A stretch of DNA of 64,000 nucleotides from Homoserinibacter sp. YIM 151385 (GTDB taxonomy: Bacteria; Actinomycetota; Actinomycetes; Actinomycetales; Microbacteriaceae): NCBI RefSeq assembly GCF_027912415.1, contig NZ_CP115175.1:744001-808000 (forward strand). Reading direction: 5' to 3'. Positions within the stretch are counted from its first letter, which is position 1. The number at the start of each line of letters is the position of its first letter. Shown here piece by piece: positions 9,556 through 19,601 of the stretch. The position numbers and the translations under genes are program-made. A model generated the notes under the pieces. It had not been told where the DNA came from. It saw only the letters and a list, made by a program, of their open reading frames with translations, and did no database searches.

Positions 9556-12500
9556 CTACACGCTCGGCGGCGCGTAGGCGAGCTGCAGCGTCTGCAGCCC
9601 CCGCTCGCGGGTGACGAGCTGCGCGCGCCCCGGCACCGCGGGCCGCGGCTTCACCGAGCCGAGCAGCGGCCCCTCGTCCGGGCTGCCCGAGAGCAGGATG
9701 CCCGGCACCGCGAGGTCGCGCAGGGACTGCAGCACGGGCTCGTAGAGCGCACGCGAGGCGCCGCCGGACCGGCGCGTCATGATGAGGTGCAGGCCGACGT
9801 CGCCCGCCTGCGCGAGCAGCGGCTGGAGTGCCGAGATCGGGTTGCCGGAGGCGCTCGCGACGAGGTCGTAGTCATCGACGAGGACGTACACGTCGGCGCC
9901 CGTCCACCACGAGCGCTCGCGCAGCTGCTTCGGCGTCACATCCGGCCCGGGGAGGCGCGTCTGGAGGTAGGCCGCGATGTCCCGCAGCTCCCCCGTCGCC
10001 TGCTCGGCGGTCGTGAAGTAGCCCGCCAGGTACTCCTCGGAGATCTCGGAGAGCAGCGCACGCCGGTAGTCGACGACGAAGATCTGCGCCTCCTTCGGCG
10101 TCGCGAGCCGCTGGATCTCGCGCGAGATGCCGCGCAGGAACGAGGACTTGCCGGAGCCGATGTCGCCGAGCAGGTACAGGTGCGAGTCGCGGCGCGGGTC
10201 GAGCCCGACCGGCGCGAACGCCGCCTCGTCGATGCCGAGCAGGATCCGCTCGGACATCTTCGAGCCCTGCACCTGGGAGCGGAGGGCCGCGAGCGGCAGC
10301 TGGTCGGGCAGCAGGCGGAGCTTCGGCCCCGACGGCCCCGTCCACGACTGGCTGATCCGCTGCATCAGGTCGTCGACGCCCTGCGTGAGGGTGTCGTCCT
10401 CGGGGTCGCCGTCGATCCGCGGGAGCGCGGCGAGGAAGTGGTGCCCCGACATGGTGAGGCCGCGGCCCGGCCGCTCGACGGGCACCCCCTTCGCGATCTT
10501 GCGGTCGATCTCGGAGTCCATCGGGTCGCCGAGTCGGAGCTCGATCTTCGAGCCGAAGACGTCGCGGATCGCGGTGCGGAAGTCCATCCAGCGGCTCGTC
10601 GTCGCGATGAGGTGGAGCCCGAAGGTGAGTCCCCGGCCGGCGAGCGTCTGGAGGTCGATCTCCATCTGGTCGAACTCGGCGCGGAGCGTCGGCCAGCCGT
10701 CGACGACGAGGAACAGGTCGCCGTAGCCGTCGTCCGCCGTGCCCTCGCGCCGCATCCGACGGTAGGTCTCGATGGAGTCGATGCCGTGGTGGCGGAAGTA
10801 CTCCTCGCGGGTGTTCACGATGCCGAGGATCTCGGCGTACATCCGGCGGAGCACATCCGGCTCGGTGCGGGTCGCGACGCCCGCGACGTGCTCGAGGCGC
10901 TGCATGGGCGTGAAGGCGCCGCCGCCGAAGTCCATGACGTAGACCTGCACCTCGGCGGGCGTGTTCGTGAGGGCGAGGCCGGCGACGACGGTGCGGGCGA
11001 GCGTGCTCTTGCCGCTGCGCGCGCCGCCGACGATCGCGAGGTGGCCGCCCGCGCCGCCGAGGTCGAGCTCGAAGGTGTCGCGCCGCTGCTCGAGCGGCCG
11101 GTCGACCATGCCGATCGGGAGCCGGAGCGTCCCCGAGCTGCGCCACGCGGGCGAGAGCAGTCCGAGCGAGGGGTCGACCGCGAGATCGGGCATCAGCTCG
11201 TCCATGGTCGGCGGGAGGTCGAACGGCGGCAGCCAGACCTGGTGCGCGGGGCGGCCCTTGCCGGCCATGCGGCTCACCGCGATGTCGAAGGTCGCCCGCT
11301 TGTCGGTCGGCTCCGCCTGCACCTCGGGCTCGGGGCGCTCGATGGCGGGTGTCCGCGAGATGACGGGCGCGGCCGAGAAGTGCTCGACGCGGACCTCGCG
11401 CACCGGCGCGCCGGCCTGCGCCTTGCGCCGGGTGGCCTTCGGCGGCGCCGAGACGTAGGCGGCCCGGAACTGCGTGAGCGCGCCCGAGTCCGACTTGAGG
11501 ATGCCGTGCCCGCCGCCGCCCGGCAGCGAGAAGGCGTCGGGCACGCCGATGACGGTGCGCGAGTCGGAGGCCGAGAAGGTCTTGAGGCCGACCCGGTACG
11601 ACAGGTGCGACTCGAGCCCGCGGAGCTTGCCCTCCTCCAGGCGCTGCGTCGAGAGGAGCAGGTGCATCTGGAGCGAGCGGCCGAGTCGGCCGATCGCGAC
11701 GAAGAGGTCGGCGAACTCGGGCTTCGCGGAGAGCAGCTCGGAGAACTCGTCGGCGACGATGAAGAGCGCCGGCAGCGGATCGAGATCGTCGCGGCCGCCC
11801 TTGCGGGCCGTCTCGTAGTCGGCGACGTTCGCGAAGTTGCCGGCGTCGCGCAGCAGCTCCTGACGGCGGACCATCTCGCCCGTGATCGCATCCTGCATGC
11901 GGTCCACGAGCGTCAGGTCGTCGCCGAGGTTGGTGATGATCGCCGAGACGTGCGGCATGTCGGCCATGCCGGCGAAGGTCGCGCCGCCCTTGAAGTCGAC
12001 GAGGACGAAGTTGAGGTCCTCGGAGGAGTGCGTCAGGGCCAGCGAGAGCACGAGCGTGCGGAGCACCTCCGACTTGCCCGAGCCGGTCGCGCCGATGAGG
12101 AGGCCGTGCGGCCCCATGCCCTGCTGCGCGGACTCCTTGATGTCGAGGATCATCGGCTGGCCGGTCGCCGTGAGCCCGATCGGGACCCGGAGCCGGTCGC
12201 GCGGCAGCCGCGGGCGCCAGGCGACGGCGGGATCGAACTCGGTGACGTTGGGGAGCCCGAGGAGGTCGGTGAGCTCGGCCGAGATCGCCCGCGCGGGGCC
12301 GCCCGACTCCTCGCTCTCGGCGTCCTCGAGGCGCGGCATGAGCCGGCGCGCGGTCGCCTCCGCGACGGGCACGCCGAGCCGGTCGGCGCGCGCCGGGTGC
12401 GGCGCGAGGCCGCGACGGACGATGTGCATCGCGTCGCCCTCGCCGAGGAGCAGCCGGATCGTGTCGCGATCCTGGAGCTCGTCCCACGTGGCGGGGAGGT

Positions 12501-13515
12501 CGATCACGGTGACGCCCTGCACGCCCTCGCCGCCCGACAGCGGGTGGCCGGCCGGGATGCGGCCGCCGTCGACGATGAGCACGAGGTGCGGGCCGGAGGC
12601 GGGGGCGCCGAGCTGGAAGCGCGCGCGCGAGGCGATGTCGGGCGCCGCGAGCCCCTCGATGTCCGCCCAGGTCTCCCCCACCATGCGGGCCGAGCCGACC
12701 GCATCCCTCGATCGCGTCGAGTGCGCGTGCGGCAGCCACTTCACCCACTCCCAGCGGGCGATGGACTCGGGGGATGCGAGGACCGCGATCTGCACGAGAT
12801 CCGGCGAGGCGAAGGTCGCGAGCTGCGTCGCGATGGAGCGGGCGAGGCCGCGGGCGGCGTTCGCGGGCCCGGCGATCTCGAGGCGCGCGATGGATCCCAG
12901 GTCGATGCCGTGCGGCATGCCCGGCTGGAGCTCGTGCGTGAGCACGAAGCGGTGCGCGGCGGAGACGCTGACCGGGTCGAGCTGGGCGAGGGCCGGGGTC
13001 GGCGCCTCCTCGAGCTCGAGCGCGAGCGGCTGCGTCGAGGTGCCGACCCGCGCGATGAGGCGGTCCGCCTGGTCGCCGCGGCGCTCCCAGACGCGCGTGC
13101 CCTCCTCCGCGATGAACGGCAGGGACTCCGGCGCGGGCATGATCCACTCGCCGTGAGCGCGCTGCCGACGGGCCGTCTCGCGGACGGTCTCGCGGGTCTC
13201 CGAGAGGTAGGCGAGGTACTCGCGGCGCGTCTCGCGCACGGCGGTCTCGTGCGTGGAGCGCTGGCGCCACATGTTGCCGCCGACCATCGCGAGCGCGATG
13301 AAGAGGAACATGCCGCCCATGAGGTAGGTGCGCACGGTCGGCTCGCCCGCGAGGGCGATCACCGCGATCGAGCCCATGCTGCCGAGCATGGGCACGGCCA
13401 TCATGATCGTGTTCGTCGCGCCCTCGGGCTTCGGCAGCTCGGGGGGCTGCTGGAGGACGAGCTGCCCGGTCGGCGGGTGCTGCGGTGCCAGGCGGTTCAG
13501 CTGGTCAAGGCTCAT
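9556..13515 (-). CDS. eccC: Type VII secretion motor ATPase EccC (single-chain, three FtsK/SpoIIIE domains)
   Basis: EccC is the membrane-anchored ATPase that recognises and drives ESX substrates. The 1,319-residue chain has two membrane helices at about residues 35-52 and 62-80, then a helical stalk. Three FtsK/SpoIIIE domains follow, with Walker A at about 475-482 (GATGSGKS), 830-837 (GGARSGKS) and 1117-1124 (GDIGSGKS). Only the first domain keeps a full Walker B Asp-Glu (VADEF, 589-590); the second reads VVDGW and the third VDDYD. This fits the known picture in which domain 1 supplies most catalysis and the later domains bind substrate. In ESX-1 the protein is split in two; here it is one chain, as in ESX-4. 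It is divergent from an eccD-like gene. Confidence 0.95.
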   Translation of the reverse strand: MSLDQLNRLAPQHPPTGQLVLQQPPELPKPEGATNTIMMAVPMLGSMGSIAVIALAGEPTVRTYLMGGMFLFIALAMVGGNMWRQRSTHETAVRETRREYLAYLSETRETVRETARRQRAHGEWIMPAPESLPFIAEEGTRVWERRGDQADRLIARVGTSTQPLALELEEAPTPALAQLDPVSVSAAHRFVLTHELQPGMPHGIDLGSIARLEIAGPANAARGLARSIATQLATFASPDLVQIAVLASPESIARWEWVKWLPHAHSTRSRDAVGSARMVGETWADIEGLAAPDIASRARFQLGAPASGPHLVLIVDGGRIPAGHPLSGGEGVQGVTVIDLPATWDELQDRDTIRLLLGEGDAMHIVRRGLAPHPARADRLGVPVAEATARRLMPRLEDAESEESGGPARAISAELTDLLGLPNVTEFDPAVAWRPRLPRDRLRVPIGLTATGQPMILDIKESAQQGMGPHGLLIGATGSGKSEVLRTLVLSLALTHSSEDLNFVLVDFKGGATFAGMADMPHVSAIITNLGDDLTLVDRMQDAITGEMVRRQELLRDAGNFANVADYETARKGGRDDLDPLPALFIVADEFSELLSAKPEFADLFVAIGRLGRSLQMHLLLSTQRLEEGKLRGLESHLSYRVGLKTFSASDSRTVIGVPDAFSLPGGGGHGILKSDSGALTQFRAAYVSAPPKATRRKAQAGAPVREVRVEHFSAAPVISRTPAIERPEPEVQAEPTDKRATFDIAVSRMAGKGRPAHQVWLPPFDLPPTMDELMPDLAVDPSLGLLSPAWRSSGTLRLPIGMVDRPLEQRRDTFELDLGGAGGHLAIVGGARSGKSTLARTVVAGLALTNTPAEVQVYVMDFGGGAFTPMQRLEHVAGVATRTEPDVLRRMYAEILGIVNTREEYFRHHGIDSIETYRRMRREGTADDGYGDLFLVVDGWPTLRAEFDQMEIDLQTLAGRGLTFGLHLIATTSRWMDFRTAIRDVFGSKIELRLGDPMDSEIDRKIAKGVPVERPGRGLTMSGHHFLAALPRIDGDPEDDTLTQGVDDLMQRISQSWTGPSGPKLRLLPDQLPLAALRSQVQGSKMSERILLGIDEAAFAPVGLDPRRDSHLYLLGDIGSGKSSFLRGISREIQRLATPKEAQIFVVDYRRALLSEISEEYLAGYFTTAEQATGELRDIAAYLQTRLPGPDVTPKQLRERSWWTGADVYVLVDDYDLVASASGNPISALQPLLAQAGDVGLHLIMTRRSGGASRALYEPVLQSLRDLAVPGILLSGSPDEGPLLGSVKPRPAVPGRAQLVTRERGLQTLQLAYAPPSV

Positions 13516-13553
13516 GCGGCTCGGACGTCTCCAGTCTCGATAGGCGAGGTGCT

Positions 13554-13566
13554 GTCATAGTATGAC
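13554..13566. promoter_or_regulatory. Candidate operator between eccC and the first eccD-like gene
   Basis: A 13-bp palindrome (GTCATA-G-TATGAC) sits almost midway in the 101-base divergent gap, 38 bases from the eccC start and 50 from the eccD-like start. It is conspicuously A/T-rich for this genome and overlaps plausible -10 elements in both directions (CATAGT on plus, CATACT on minus). It is a reasonable site for a shared regulator or back-to-back promoters. No regulator is encoded next to it. Confidence 0.45.
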
Positions 13567-13616
13567 GACCACGGCGGACAGCGGATCCGGAGCAGCACCG
13601 GCAGGACGGGACGAGC

Positions 13617-14948
13617 ATGGCGACAGCGACGGTTCGCGTCGTCCTCGCGGGCGCCGACGGCCGAGCCGACCTCGCCGTGCCGGTCGGCGTGACCCTCCGC
13701 GAGCTGCTCGCCGCCTCCGGGATCGACGCCGACGCCGTCGAGGTCGTCGGCTCCTCGGGCGAGCTCGTCGAGCCGGATGCCGTCCTCGGCGAGGACGCGC
13801 GCGACGGGTTCCTCCTCAGCGTGCACGCCGGCGCGCACCCGCGACGCAGCCGGGAGGAGATCGCGGCGCGGGCCGCCGCCGGCGCCCGCGTGGAGCCGGC
13901 GCCCCTCGCCGTCGTCCTCGTCCTCGTCCTCGTCGGCGCCCTCCTCGTCGCGAGCCTCCTGGGCGAGGGCGCCTGGTGGACGGCGATCGCCGCCGTCCCG
14001 CTCGCGGCCGCGGCCGTCGCGCTCCTCGCGCATCCCGCCTCCCGCCGCTCCGCGGTCCTCTCGCTCCTCGCGCCGCCCCTCGCGCTCGGCGCCGCGGCCG
14101 CCGCGATGCCGGTCGGCGTCGAGCGGGTCGGCGCGATCGTCGCGGGCATCGTCGTCGGCGCGACCGTCGCCAGCGTGCGCCACGGGATCGCGCTGCGGCG
14201 GATCGAGCCGCTGCGGCCGCTGACCGGCATCTCCGCCCTGCTGTGGGCGCTCGCCTCGGTCGTCGCGGTCGGGTCCCTCATGCTCGGCACCCCCGGGACG
14301 ACCGCGGCCGCCCTGCTCGTCGGCGCCGTGCCGCTCCTGCTCCGCATCATCCCCGCGACCGCGATCGACATCCCCGAGACCGACCTGCTCGACCTGCCGC
14401 ACCTCATCCGCGAGGCGCCCTCCGTCCGGGATGCGACCCCGCCCCCGCCCCGCCGCGTCGACCGGGACCGGGTGCGCGACGCGATCCGCTCGGGCACGCG
14501 GCGAACCGACGCCGGCGCCGTCATGGTCTGCGCGACCGGGGCCGTCGCGGCGTTCGTCGTCCTCGCGGGGACGCCGGAGGGCACCCTCGCGAGCTGGGCC
14601 TCGCTCGCCGGGATCGGCCTCGTCGCGCTGGGCCTCGTGCTCTCCTCGCGGAGCGCCCACCACGGGCTCGCCAAGGTCATGCCCCGCGCCGCCGCCGGGG
14701 TCATGCTCGCCGCGCTCGCACTGCTCGGCATCCCCGCGCTCCCCGTGGACCCGGCCTGGGGCGCGCTCGCGCTCGCCGGCTCCGGGGTGCTCGCGATCGC
14801 CGCGATCGGCCCGATCGCGCGCGGCTGGCGCTCGCTCGGATGGTCGCGCGCGGGCGACATCCTCGAGGGGCTCTGCCTCGTCTTCGCGCCCGGGCTCATG
14901 CTGCTCGGCTCGGGACTCATCGACGCCATCGGGAGGCTCACCGCATGA
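13617..14948 (+). CDS. EccD-like type VII secretion membrane protein (copy 1)
   Basis: This 443-residue protein has the EccD layout: an N-terminal ubiquitin-like (YukD) domain of about 80 residues (MATATVRVVLAGADGRADL) followed by roughly ten to eleven hydrophobic helices. A Pro/Arg-rich loop (about 270-290) separates the first and second helix groups. EccD forms most of the inner-membrane channel vestibule of ESX systems. A second EccD-like gene lies at 16929; the two differ too much in primary sequence to look like a recent duplication. It is divergent from eccC and overlaps the next gene by four bases, so it is probably co-expressed with the RDD-FHA protein. Confidence 0.8.
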   Translation: MATATVRVVLAGADGRADLAVPVGVTLRELLAASGIDADAVEVVGSSGELVEPDAVLGEDARDGFLLSVHAGAHPRRSREEIAARAAAGARVEPAPLAVVLVLVLVGALLVASLLGEGAWWTAIAAVPLAAAAVALLAHPASRRSAVLSLLAPPLALGAAAAAMPVGVERVGAIVAGIVVGATVASVRHGIALRRIEPLRPLTGISALLWALASVVAVGSLMLGTPGTTAAALLVGAVPLLLRIIPATAIDIPETDLLDLPHLIREAPSVRDATPPPPRRVDRDRVRDAIRSGTRRTDAGAVMVCATGAVAAFVVLAGTPEGTLASWASLAGIGLVALGLVLSSRSAHHGLAKVMPRAAAGVMLAALALLGIPALPVDPAWGALALAGSGVLAIAAIGPIARGWRSLGWSRAGDILEGLCLVFAPGLMLLGSGLIDAIGRLTA

Positions 14949-15922
14949 CCGCCGTCGCCGCCGCGCCCGCCCCGGGCGCCGCCCCCGTGCACGAGGCCGG
15001 GTTCCCCGACGCCTCGGGGGGCCGCCGCCTCGTCGCCTATCTGCTCGACCTCGCGCTCACGGGCGCGATCGGGGCGGGCGGGACGCTGCTCAGCGGCTCG
15101 CCGCTCCTCGGGGGCGTCGCCGTCGCGGAGCTGCTCGTCGTCCAGGTCGCCCTCGAGGCGCGCACGGGCGCGACCGTCGGGCAGCGCGCCATGCGGCTGC
15201 GCACCGTGCGGGTGGGCACCGACGAGTCGCCCGCGCTCGGCCGGGCGGTGCTCCGGGCGCTCGTGATGGGCGCGGCGCACCTCGTCGTGATCGCGCCCGT
15301 GATCCTCTCGGCCGCCGGCAGCCGCGACCGCCGCGGCCGACGCCGCGCGCCGCACGACCTCATCGCGGACGTGCAGGTGCTCGACGTCCGCCGCCGACTC
15401 GCCGTGCCGCCGCCTCCCCCGGCACCGCGGCCGGCGGCCGCATACACCGCGACCCCCGTCGCGCCGGCGCCGGCTCCCGCTGCCCCCGCCCCGCAGCCCG
15501 TCGCCGCTGCGCCCGCGCGCCCCGCGCTCGCGCAGCCCGCCGCGGCCGCGCCCGCCGCGCCGCAGCCGGGGGCGCCCGTCGCGCCCGTCGTCGGCCCCGC
15601 GGTCCGGCTCGTGCTGCCCGACGGCCAGGTCGTGCCCGTGGACGCGGACGTCTACCTGGGCCGAGCCCCGACCGCGCCGCAGGATCCGGGCGCACGGCTC
15701 GTGACGCTCGCCGACCCGCAGCGGCAGCTCTCGCGCACCCACGCCCGCTTCGGGCTCGCGGGCGAGACGCTGTGGGTCGAGGATCTGGGCTCCGGCAACG
15801 GCACCTCGCTGCGCCGCCAGGACGGTCGCAACTGGCGTCTCACGCCGGAGCAGCGGATCGCGATCCCCGAGGGCGCCGGCGTGCTGCTCGCGGAGCTCGA
15901 GATCCGCATCATCCGCGCCTGA
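14945..15922 (+). CDS. RDD-domain membrane protein with C-terminal FHA domain
   Basis: The 325-residue protein combines an RDD membrane domain (about residues 20-140, with GGRRLVAYLLDLAL and TVGQRAMRLRTVRV), a Pro/Ala linker of about 60 residues, and a forkhead-associated (FHA) domain (about 215-325). The FHA part has YLGRAP, the phosphothreonine-binding SRTHARF and the GSGNGTSLR loop. FHA domains bind phosphothreonine peptides, so a Ser/Thr kinase may signal to the secretion apparatus through it; FHA proteins such as EssC and FhaA occur with T7SS elsewhere. No kinase gene is present in this window. It overlaps the EccD-like gene by four bases. Confidence 0.85.
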   Translation: MTAVAAAPAPGAAPVHEAGFPDASGGRRLVAYLLDLALTGAIGAGGTLLSGSPLLGGVAVAELLVVQVALEARTGATVGQRAMRLRTVRVGTDESPALGRAVLRALVMGAAHLVVIAPVILSAAGSRDRRGRRRAPHDLIADVQVLDVRRRLAVPPPPPAPRPAAAYTATPVAPAPAPAAPAPQPVAAAPARPALAQPAAAAPAAPQPGAPVAPVVGPAVRLVLPDGQVVPVDADVYLGRAPTAPQDPGARLVTLADPQRQLSRTHARFGLAGETLWVEDLGSGNGTSLRRQDGRNWRLTPEQRIAIPEGAGVLLAELEIRIIRA

Positions 15923-15977
15923 GGCATCCGCTCCTGAGCCATCCGCTCCTCGCCCGGCGACGGCGCCCGGAGACGCG

Positions 15978-16010
15978 AGAAGGCCCCGGACCTGAGGTCC
16001 GGGGCCTTCT
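15978..16010. terminator. Bidirectional terminator between the RDD-FHA and esx genes
   Basis: A perfect 15-bp stem (AGAAGGCCCCGGACC with its complement) encloses a 3-base loop between two convergent genes. It ends in TTCT on the plus strand and the same on the minus strand, so it can stop transcription from both sides. Confidence 0.85.
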
Positions 16011-16025
16011 GCCTGCGTCAGCGGA

Positions 16026-16310
16026 TCAGCTGAAGCGCTGGGCGTTGCGGTTGTCCGCCGCCTGGAAGTCCTCGCCGTCGCGACCGACCTGCTGGCCGAT
16101 CTCCTGGAGGAGGATCTTCATGTCGCTGAGCGCCTGGGTCCACTGGGCCTTGGCGGCCTGGTAGGACTCGGCCGCGGCACCCGTCCAGTCGGACTGGAGC
16201 GGCGCCAGCTGGCGGTCCATGTCGTTGAGCGCGGTCTCGATCTTCGAGGCGCCGCCCGCGATGTCGGCCGAAGCCGCCGCGATCCCGCCGAAGTTCGCCT
16301 TGAACGTCAT
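16026..16310 (-). CDS. WXG100 family ESX secretion substrate (EsxA/EsxB-like, 1)
   Basis: This 94-residue helical-hairpin protein belongs to the WXG100 family, whose members are exported as dimers by the EccC motor. The turn motif is WTG at about residue 43 (SDWTGAAAESYQ), within LAPLQSDWTG. The C-terminal helix ends in GEDFQAADN, a Phe variant of the YxxxD/E export signal. The ATG at 16310 (MTFKANFGG) is preceded by a GGGAGAC sequence; the longer upstream frame is not supported. It lies 17 bases after the second esx gene, so the pair is one operon. Confidence 0.93.
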   Translation of the reverse strand: MTFKANFGGIAAASADIAGGASKIETALNDMDRQLAPLQSDWTGAAAESYQAAKAQWTQALSDMKILLQEIGQQVGRDGEDFQAADNRNAQRFS

Positions 16311-16327
16311 CGTGTCTCCCTTTCCGA

Positions 16328-16639
16328 TCAGCCGAGACGGCCCTGGAGCCGGTTCATGGCAGACGACGACGAGTCGTCGGCCGAGCTGTAGTTGGACTGC
16401 GATGCACGGAGGTTCTGCTCGAACGCGTCGAGGTTGTCCGTGATCTTGTTGGCCTGGGCCTTCCAGTTCGTCATGAGCGAGGTGAAGGCCGTCGCCGACC
16501 CACCCGTCCACGACGATCCGATCGATGCGAGCTTGCCCTCGAGGGCCGAGATCTCGCTCTTCAGCGTCTGCTTCGACTCTGCGACGATCTTCGCGCCGCG
16601 CTCGATAGCACCATCCGCAGCGGAGACTTCGTTCGCCAC
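16328..16639 (-). CDS. WXG100 family ESX secretion substrate (EsxA/EsxB-like, 2)
   Basis: This is the first gene of the esx pair and encodes a 103-residue WXG100 protein (MANEVSAADGAIERGAK) with the turn motif SSWTGGSATAF. It carries the canonical C-terminal YxxxD export signal (NYSSADDSS). That suggests it is the signal-bearing, EsxB-type partner. Two in-frame GTG codons exist (16645 and 16639). AGGAGG ends directly at the first but lies five bases before the second, so 16639 is chosen. Its promoter shares a region with the divergent eccD gene and contains the locus-specific near-palindrome. Confidence 0.92.
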   Translation of the reverse strand: MANEVSAADGAIERGAKIVAESKQTLKSEISALEGKLASIGSSWTGGSATAFTSLMTNWKAQANKITDNLDAFEQNLRASQSNYSSADDSSSSAMNRLQGRLG

Positions 16640-16759
16640 GGTCACCTCCTGGAGTAATGGGCTCGTTCGCGCCCCGTGGGCGGGACGGCTGGTGCCGTTC
16701 CCGGCCCCCGGCTTTCCGGAGGCAAACTCACTCTAAGAGGTCTGCCTGCGAGGACCAAG

Positions 16760-16775
16760 GGGGAGAACTCCCCAT
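16760..16775. promoter_or_regulatory. T7SS-locus inverted repeat, site 1
   Basis: GGGGAG-AA-CTCCCCAT lies in the divergent gap between the esx pair and eccD. On the minus strand it is 24 bases upstream of a possible -10 (TAGAGT, 16730-16735). That is consistent with binding over the -35 region of the esx promoter. The same motif recurs at 20840 and 27415. Confidence 0.5.
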
Positions 16776-16928
16776 CTGCTCCCCTGGGCCTCCCCGAGCC
16801 CTTCTCGCGGCGCGGCGGCGGGCCCGGAGCCGCCACGATCGCCCGCGTGTTGCGCCGAGGCGCGTCGGATGACGAACGCTCGCATCCATATACTGGCTGA
16901 CGGCTCAGAAACCGATCGGGGGAGGCAC

Positions 16929-18284
16929 ATGGTCGAGCGGACCGAGGCGGCGGTCGCCGCCGGACCGCTCCTGCGGGTCTCCGTGCGGGCCGGCGAGCGC
17001 CGGACCGACATCGGGATCCCGGGCGCCGTCCCCCTCGCGGAGGTGCTGCCCTCGCTCATGCGCCGGCTCCGCCTCCTCGACGCGGCCGAGGCGCACGCCG
17101 GCTACGGCCTCCACCGGCCCGACGGCTCCGTGCTCGACCTCGACCGCTCGCTGCTCGCGCAGGGTGTCGGCGACGGCGACCTCCTCGTCGTGCAGGCGGG
17201 CGCCGCCGAGCGCGGCGAGAAGACCTACGACGACATCGTCGAGGCGGTGGCGGATGTCGTGGACGACGCGGCCGCGCCGTGGCGGCCCGACGACACCGTG
17301 ACGACCGCGACCGTGGCGGCCTCCCTGCTCCTCGTGCTCGCCGCGATCCCCGTCGTCCTGTCCGGGCTCGACGCCCCGGGCCCGCTCGCCCCGATCGGCG
17401 GGGGGCTCTCCGCGATCGTGCTCCTCACCGCCGCCGCCGTCCTCGACCGCCTGGGGGTGCCCGCGCAGGCGCCCGTCGCGATCGTCCAGGTCGCCGCCAT
17501 CCACGCCGCCGTCGCCGGCTTCACCGCGACCGGGCAGCCCGCGGGCTGGGGCGTGCCGGCCGCGCTCGCGGGCCTCGCCGCGGCCGTCGTCGGCGCCGTC
17601 TCCCTCGGGCTGGTCCGCCGAGGCCGCGAGTACGCGCTCATCCCGCTCGTCGCGGGGCTCGTGTTCGCGATCGCGGGCGGCCTCATCGGCGTCGCGGGAC
17701 TCCCCCTCCCCTCGGTCCTCGCGATGGCGCTCGCCCTCGCGGGCATCGCCGGGCTGGGCGTGCCGTGGCTCGCGCTCGCCGCCGTGCCGCTCCGCATCCC
17801 GGAGGCGCGCGACGACAGCGAGATCCTCGCCGCGCCCGAGCCGATCTCGCGCGAGCTCGTCGCCGAGCGCTACGCGAGGGGGCTGCGCATGCAGGTCGCG
17901 CTGCGCATCGTCGTCGGCGCGGTCGCGCTCATCGTGACGGTCCCGGTCGCGGCCTCGGGCGGCTTCGGCCTCGGCCTCGCGCTCGCGACCTACCTCGGCA
18001 TGCTCCTCGGCATCCGGCAGATCCACGCGCGCGTCGACATCGTCGTGGTCGCCTCGACGAGCCTCGGCGGCATCGTCATCGCGGTCGTCGCCGCGGTCCT
18101 CGCGCACCCCTCCTGGGGCGCCGGCATCATCATCGGCCTCGCCGCCGCGGCTGCGCTCGTCATCGGCCTCGCGCTCGTCGCGCCCCGCCACCGGCTCGGC
18201 CTCAACCGCCTCGCCGACCCCGCCGAGATCGTCGCGGTCGCACTGCTGCTGCCGCTCGCCCTCCTCGCGGGCGGGCTCGCCTGA
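16929..18284 (+). CDS. eccD: Type VII secretion integral membrane protein EccD (copy 2)
   Basis: This 451-residue protein has an N-terminal ubiquitin-like domain (about residues 14-88, LLRVSVRAGERRTDIGIPG), a cytoplasmic linker, and about eleven membrane helices (from about residue 115). It matches EccD closely in layout and sits directly before eccB and mycP, as in ESX-4-type loci, so it is the likelier core channel subunit of the two EccD proteins here. The ATG at 16929 is chosen over an in-frame upstream ATG because GGGGGAGG precedes it by four bases. It is followed by eccB after three bases. Confidence 0.9.
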   Translation: MVERTEAAVAAGPLLRVSVRAGERRTDIGIPGAVPLAEVLPSLMRRLRLLDAAEAHAGYGLHRPDGSVLDLDRSLLAQGVGDGDLLVVQAGAAERGEKTYDDIVEAVADVVDDAAAPWRPDDTVTTATVAASLLLVLAAIPVVLSGLDAPGPLAPIGGGLSAIVLLTAAAVLDRLGVPAQAPVAIVQVAAIHAAVAGFTATGQPAGWGVPAALAGLAAAVVGAVSLGLVRRGREYALIPLVAGLVFAIAGGLIGVAGLPLPSVLAMALALAGIAGLGVPWLALAAVPLRIPEARDDSEILAAPEPISRELVAERYARGLRMQVALRIVVGAVALIVTVPVAASGGFGLGLALATYLGMLLGIRQIHARVDIVVVASTSLGGIVIAVVAAVLAHPSWGAGIIIGLAAAAALVIGLALVAPRHRLGLNRLADPAEIVAVALLLPLALLAGGLA

Positions 18285-18287
18285 GCC

Positions 18288-19601
18288 ATGGCCTCCAAGA
18301 AGGAGCTCATCCACGCCCACCGCTTCAACCGAGGGCGTCTGCTGACCGCCTTCGTCAGCGGCGCGCCGGGCGGACGCGAGCTCGAGCCCGCGCGCCCCTT
18401 CCGCGGCGTCGTGGTCGGCATCATCATCGCCGTGCTCGTGGCCGTCGGCGGGCTCATCGCGGGCAGCTTCACCGGCACCCTCCCCGCCGACTGGGAGCAG
18501 GGCTCGATCGTCGTCGTCAAGGGCGAGGGCACCCGCTACGTCGCCGTCGAGGGCACGCTCTACCCGGTCGCGAACCTCGCCAGCGCGCGCCTCATCACGG
18601 GCACCTCGGAGGTGCTCGAGGTGGATGCCGACCAGCTCGACGGTGTCCCCCGCGACGGGACGCTCCGCGGCATCCCCGGCGCGCCCGACTCGCTGCCGCG
18701 CGCCGAGCGTCTGCTCGACGGCCCCTGGACGGCGTGCGTCCGCGAGGAGGGCGGCATCTCGACGCGGATCCGCTCGGAGGGCGTGCCGCCCGCCGCCGAG
18801 CTCGCGGCCGTGGTCGAGACCGAGGACGGCCGGACGTACTACGTCTCGGGCGCCCGACGCCACGAGCTCGCCCGCATCGACGTGCCGGCGATGTCGGTCG
18901 CGGTCCAGCATCCGGCCGATCCGATCCGGGTCGACGGGCGCTGGCTCAACCTGCTCTCCCCCGGCTCCGAGCTCGCGCCGCTCGAGATCGAGGGCGCGGG
19001 CGAGGACGCCTCGGGCGCCGCCGGCACGCTCGACCTCCGCATCGGGCAGCTCGTGCGCACGGTCGACTCGAGTCAGCGGGTCACCGGCCAGTACCTCGTC
19101 TCGGAGCGCTCCCGGCTCGTCCCGGTCGACGACTTCGCGCTCGAGATCTACCAGGCCTACCTCGAGGACCGCACGCTCATCTCCGACCCGGCGACGCTGG
19201 GCGCCGCCGATGCGGGCGCCCTCGTCGACGACGAGCGCGAGATCGCCCCCGAGGACTGGCCGTCCGCGGTCGCACCCGCGGTCGACGGCGAGCCCTGCGT
19301 CCGCGTCGAGTCGACCGCCGACGGCACCCGGCTGTCGCTGAGCAGCGCGCCCGAGGAGACGCCGGAGGGTGTCGAGGTCGAGCCCGGGCGCGGCGTCATC
19401 GCGGCATTCGGCGGCGCGGGCAGCGGTCGCGCCTACGGCTTCGTGGGCGAGGACGGCTCGCTCTACCCGATCCCGACCGCCGACGACCTCGCGCTCCTCG
19501 GCTACACGGCCCGGGACGCGGTCGACGTGCCGTCGGCCTGGGCCGCCCTGCTCGGCGAGGGCCCGCAGCTCAGCCGGGAAGCGGCAATGGAGAGCCCGTG
19601 A
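18288..19601 (+). CDS. eccB: Type VII secretion protein EccB
   Basis: EccB is the single-pass core component whose large domain reaches outside the cytoplasmic membrane. The 437-residue protein begins MASKKELIHAHRFNRGRLLTAFVSG, a typical EccB cytoplasmic segment. One membrane helix (about 39-62, GVVVGIIIAVLVAVGGLIAG) follows, then a repeat-containing external domain with phrases such as YPVANLASARLI. The two external cysteines (in TACVRE and EPCVRV) are positioned as expected for the EccB disulfide. The length is slightly short for the family. It overlaps mycP by four bases (GTGA). Confidence 0.93.
   Translation: MASKKELIHAHRFNRGRLLTAFVSGAPGGRELEPARPFRGVVVGIIIAVLVAVGGLIAGSFTGTLPADWEQGSIVVVKGEGTRYVAVEGTLYPVANLASARLITGTSEVLEVDADQLDGVPRDGTLRGIPGAPDSLPRAERLLDGPWTACVREEGGISTRIRSEGVPPAAELAAVVETEDGRTYYVSGARRHELARIDVPAMSVAVQHPADPIRVDGRWLNLLSPGSELAPLEIEGAGEDASGAAGTLDLRIGQLVRTVDSSQRVTGQYLVSERSRLVPVDDFALEIYQAYLEDRTLISDPATLGAADAGALVDDEREIAPEDWPSAVAPAVDGEPCVRVESTADGTRLSLSSAPEETPEGVEVEPGRGVIAAFGGAGSGRAYGFVGEDGSLYPIPTADDLALLGYTARDAVDVPSAWAALLGEGPQLSREAAMESP

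Noticed and set aside
9787-13560. A 1,257-codon open frame antisense to eccC
   Set aside because: Same effect: the Glu/Arg/Val-rich product has no recognisable motif and is entirely opposite the EccC coding sequence.
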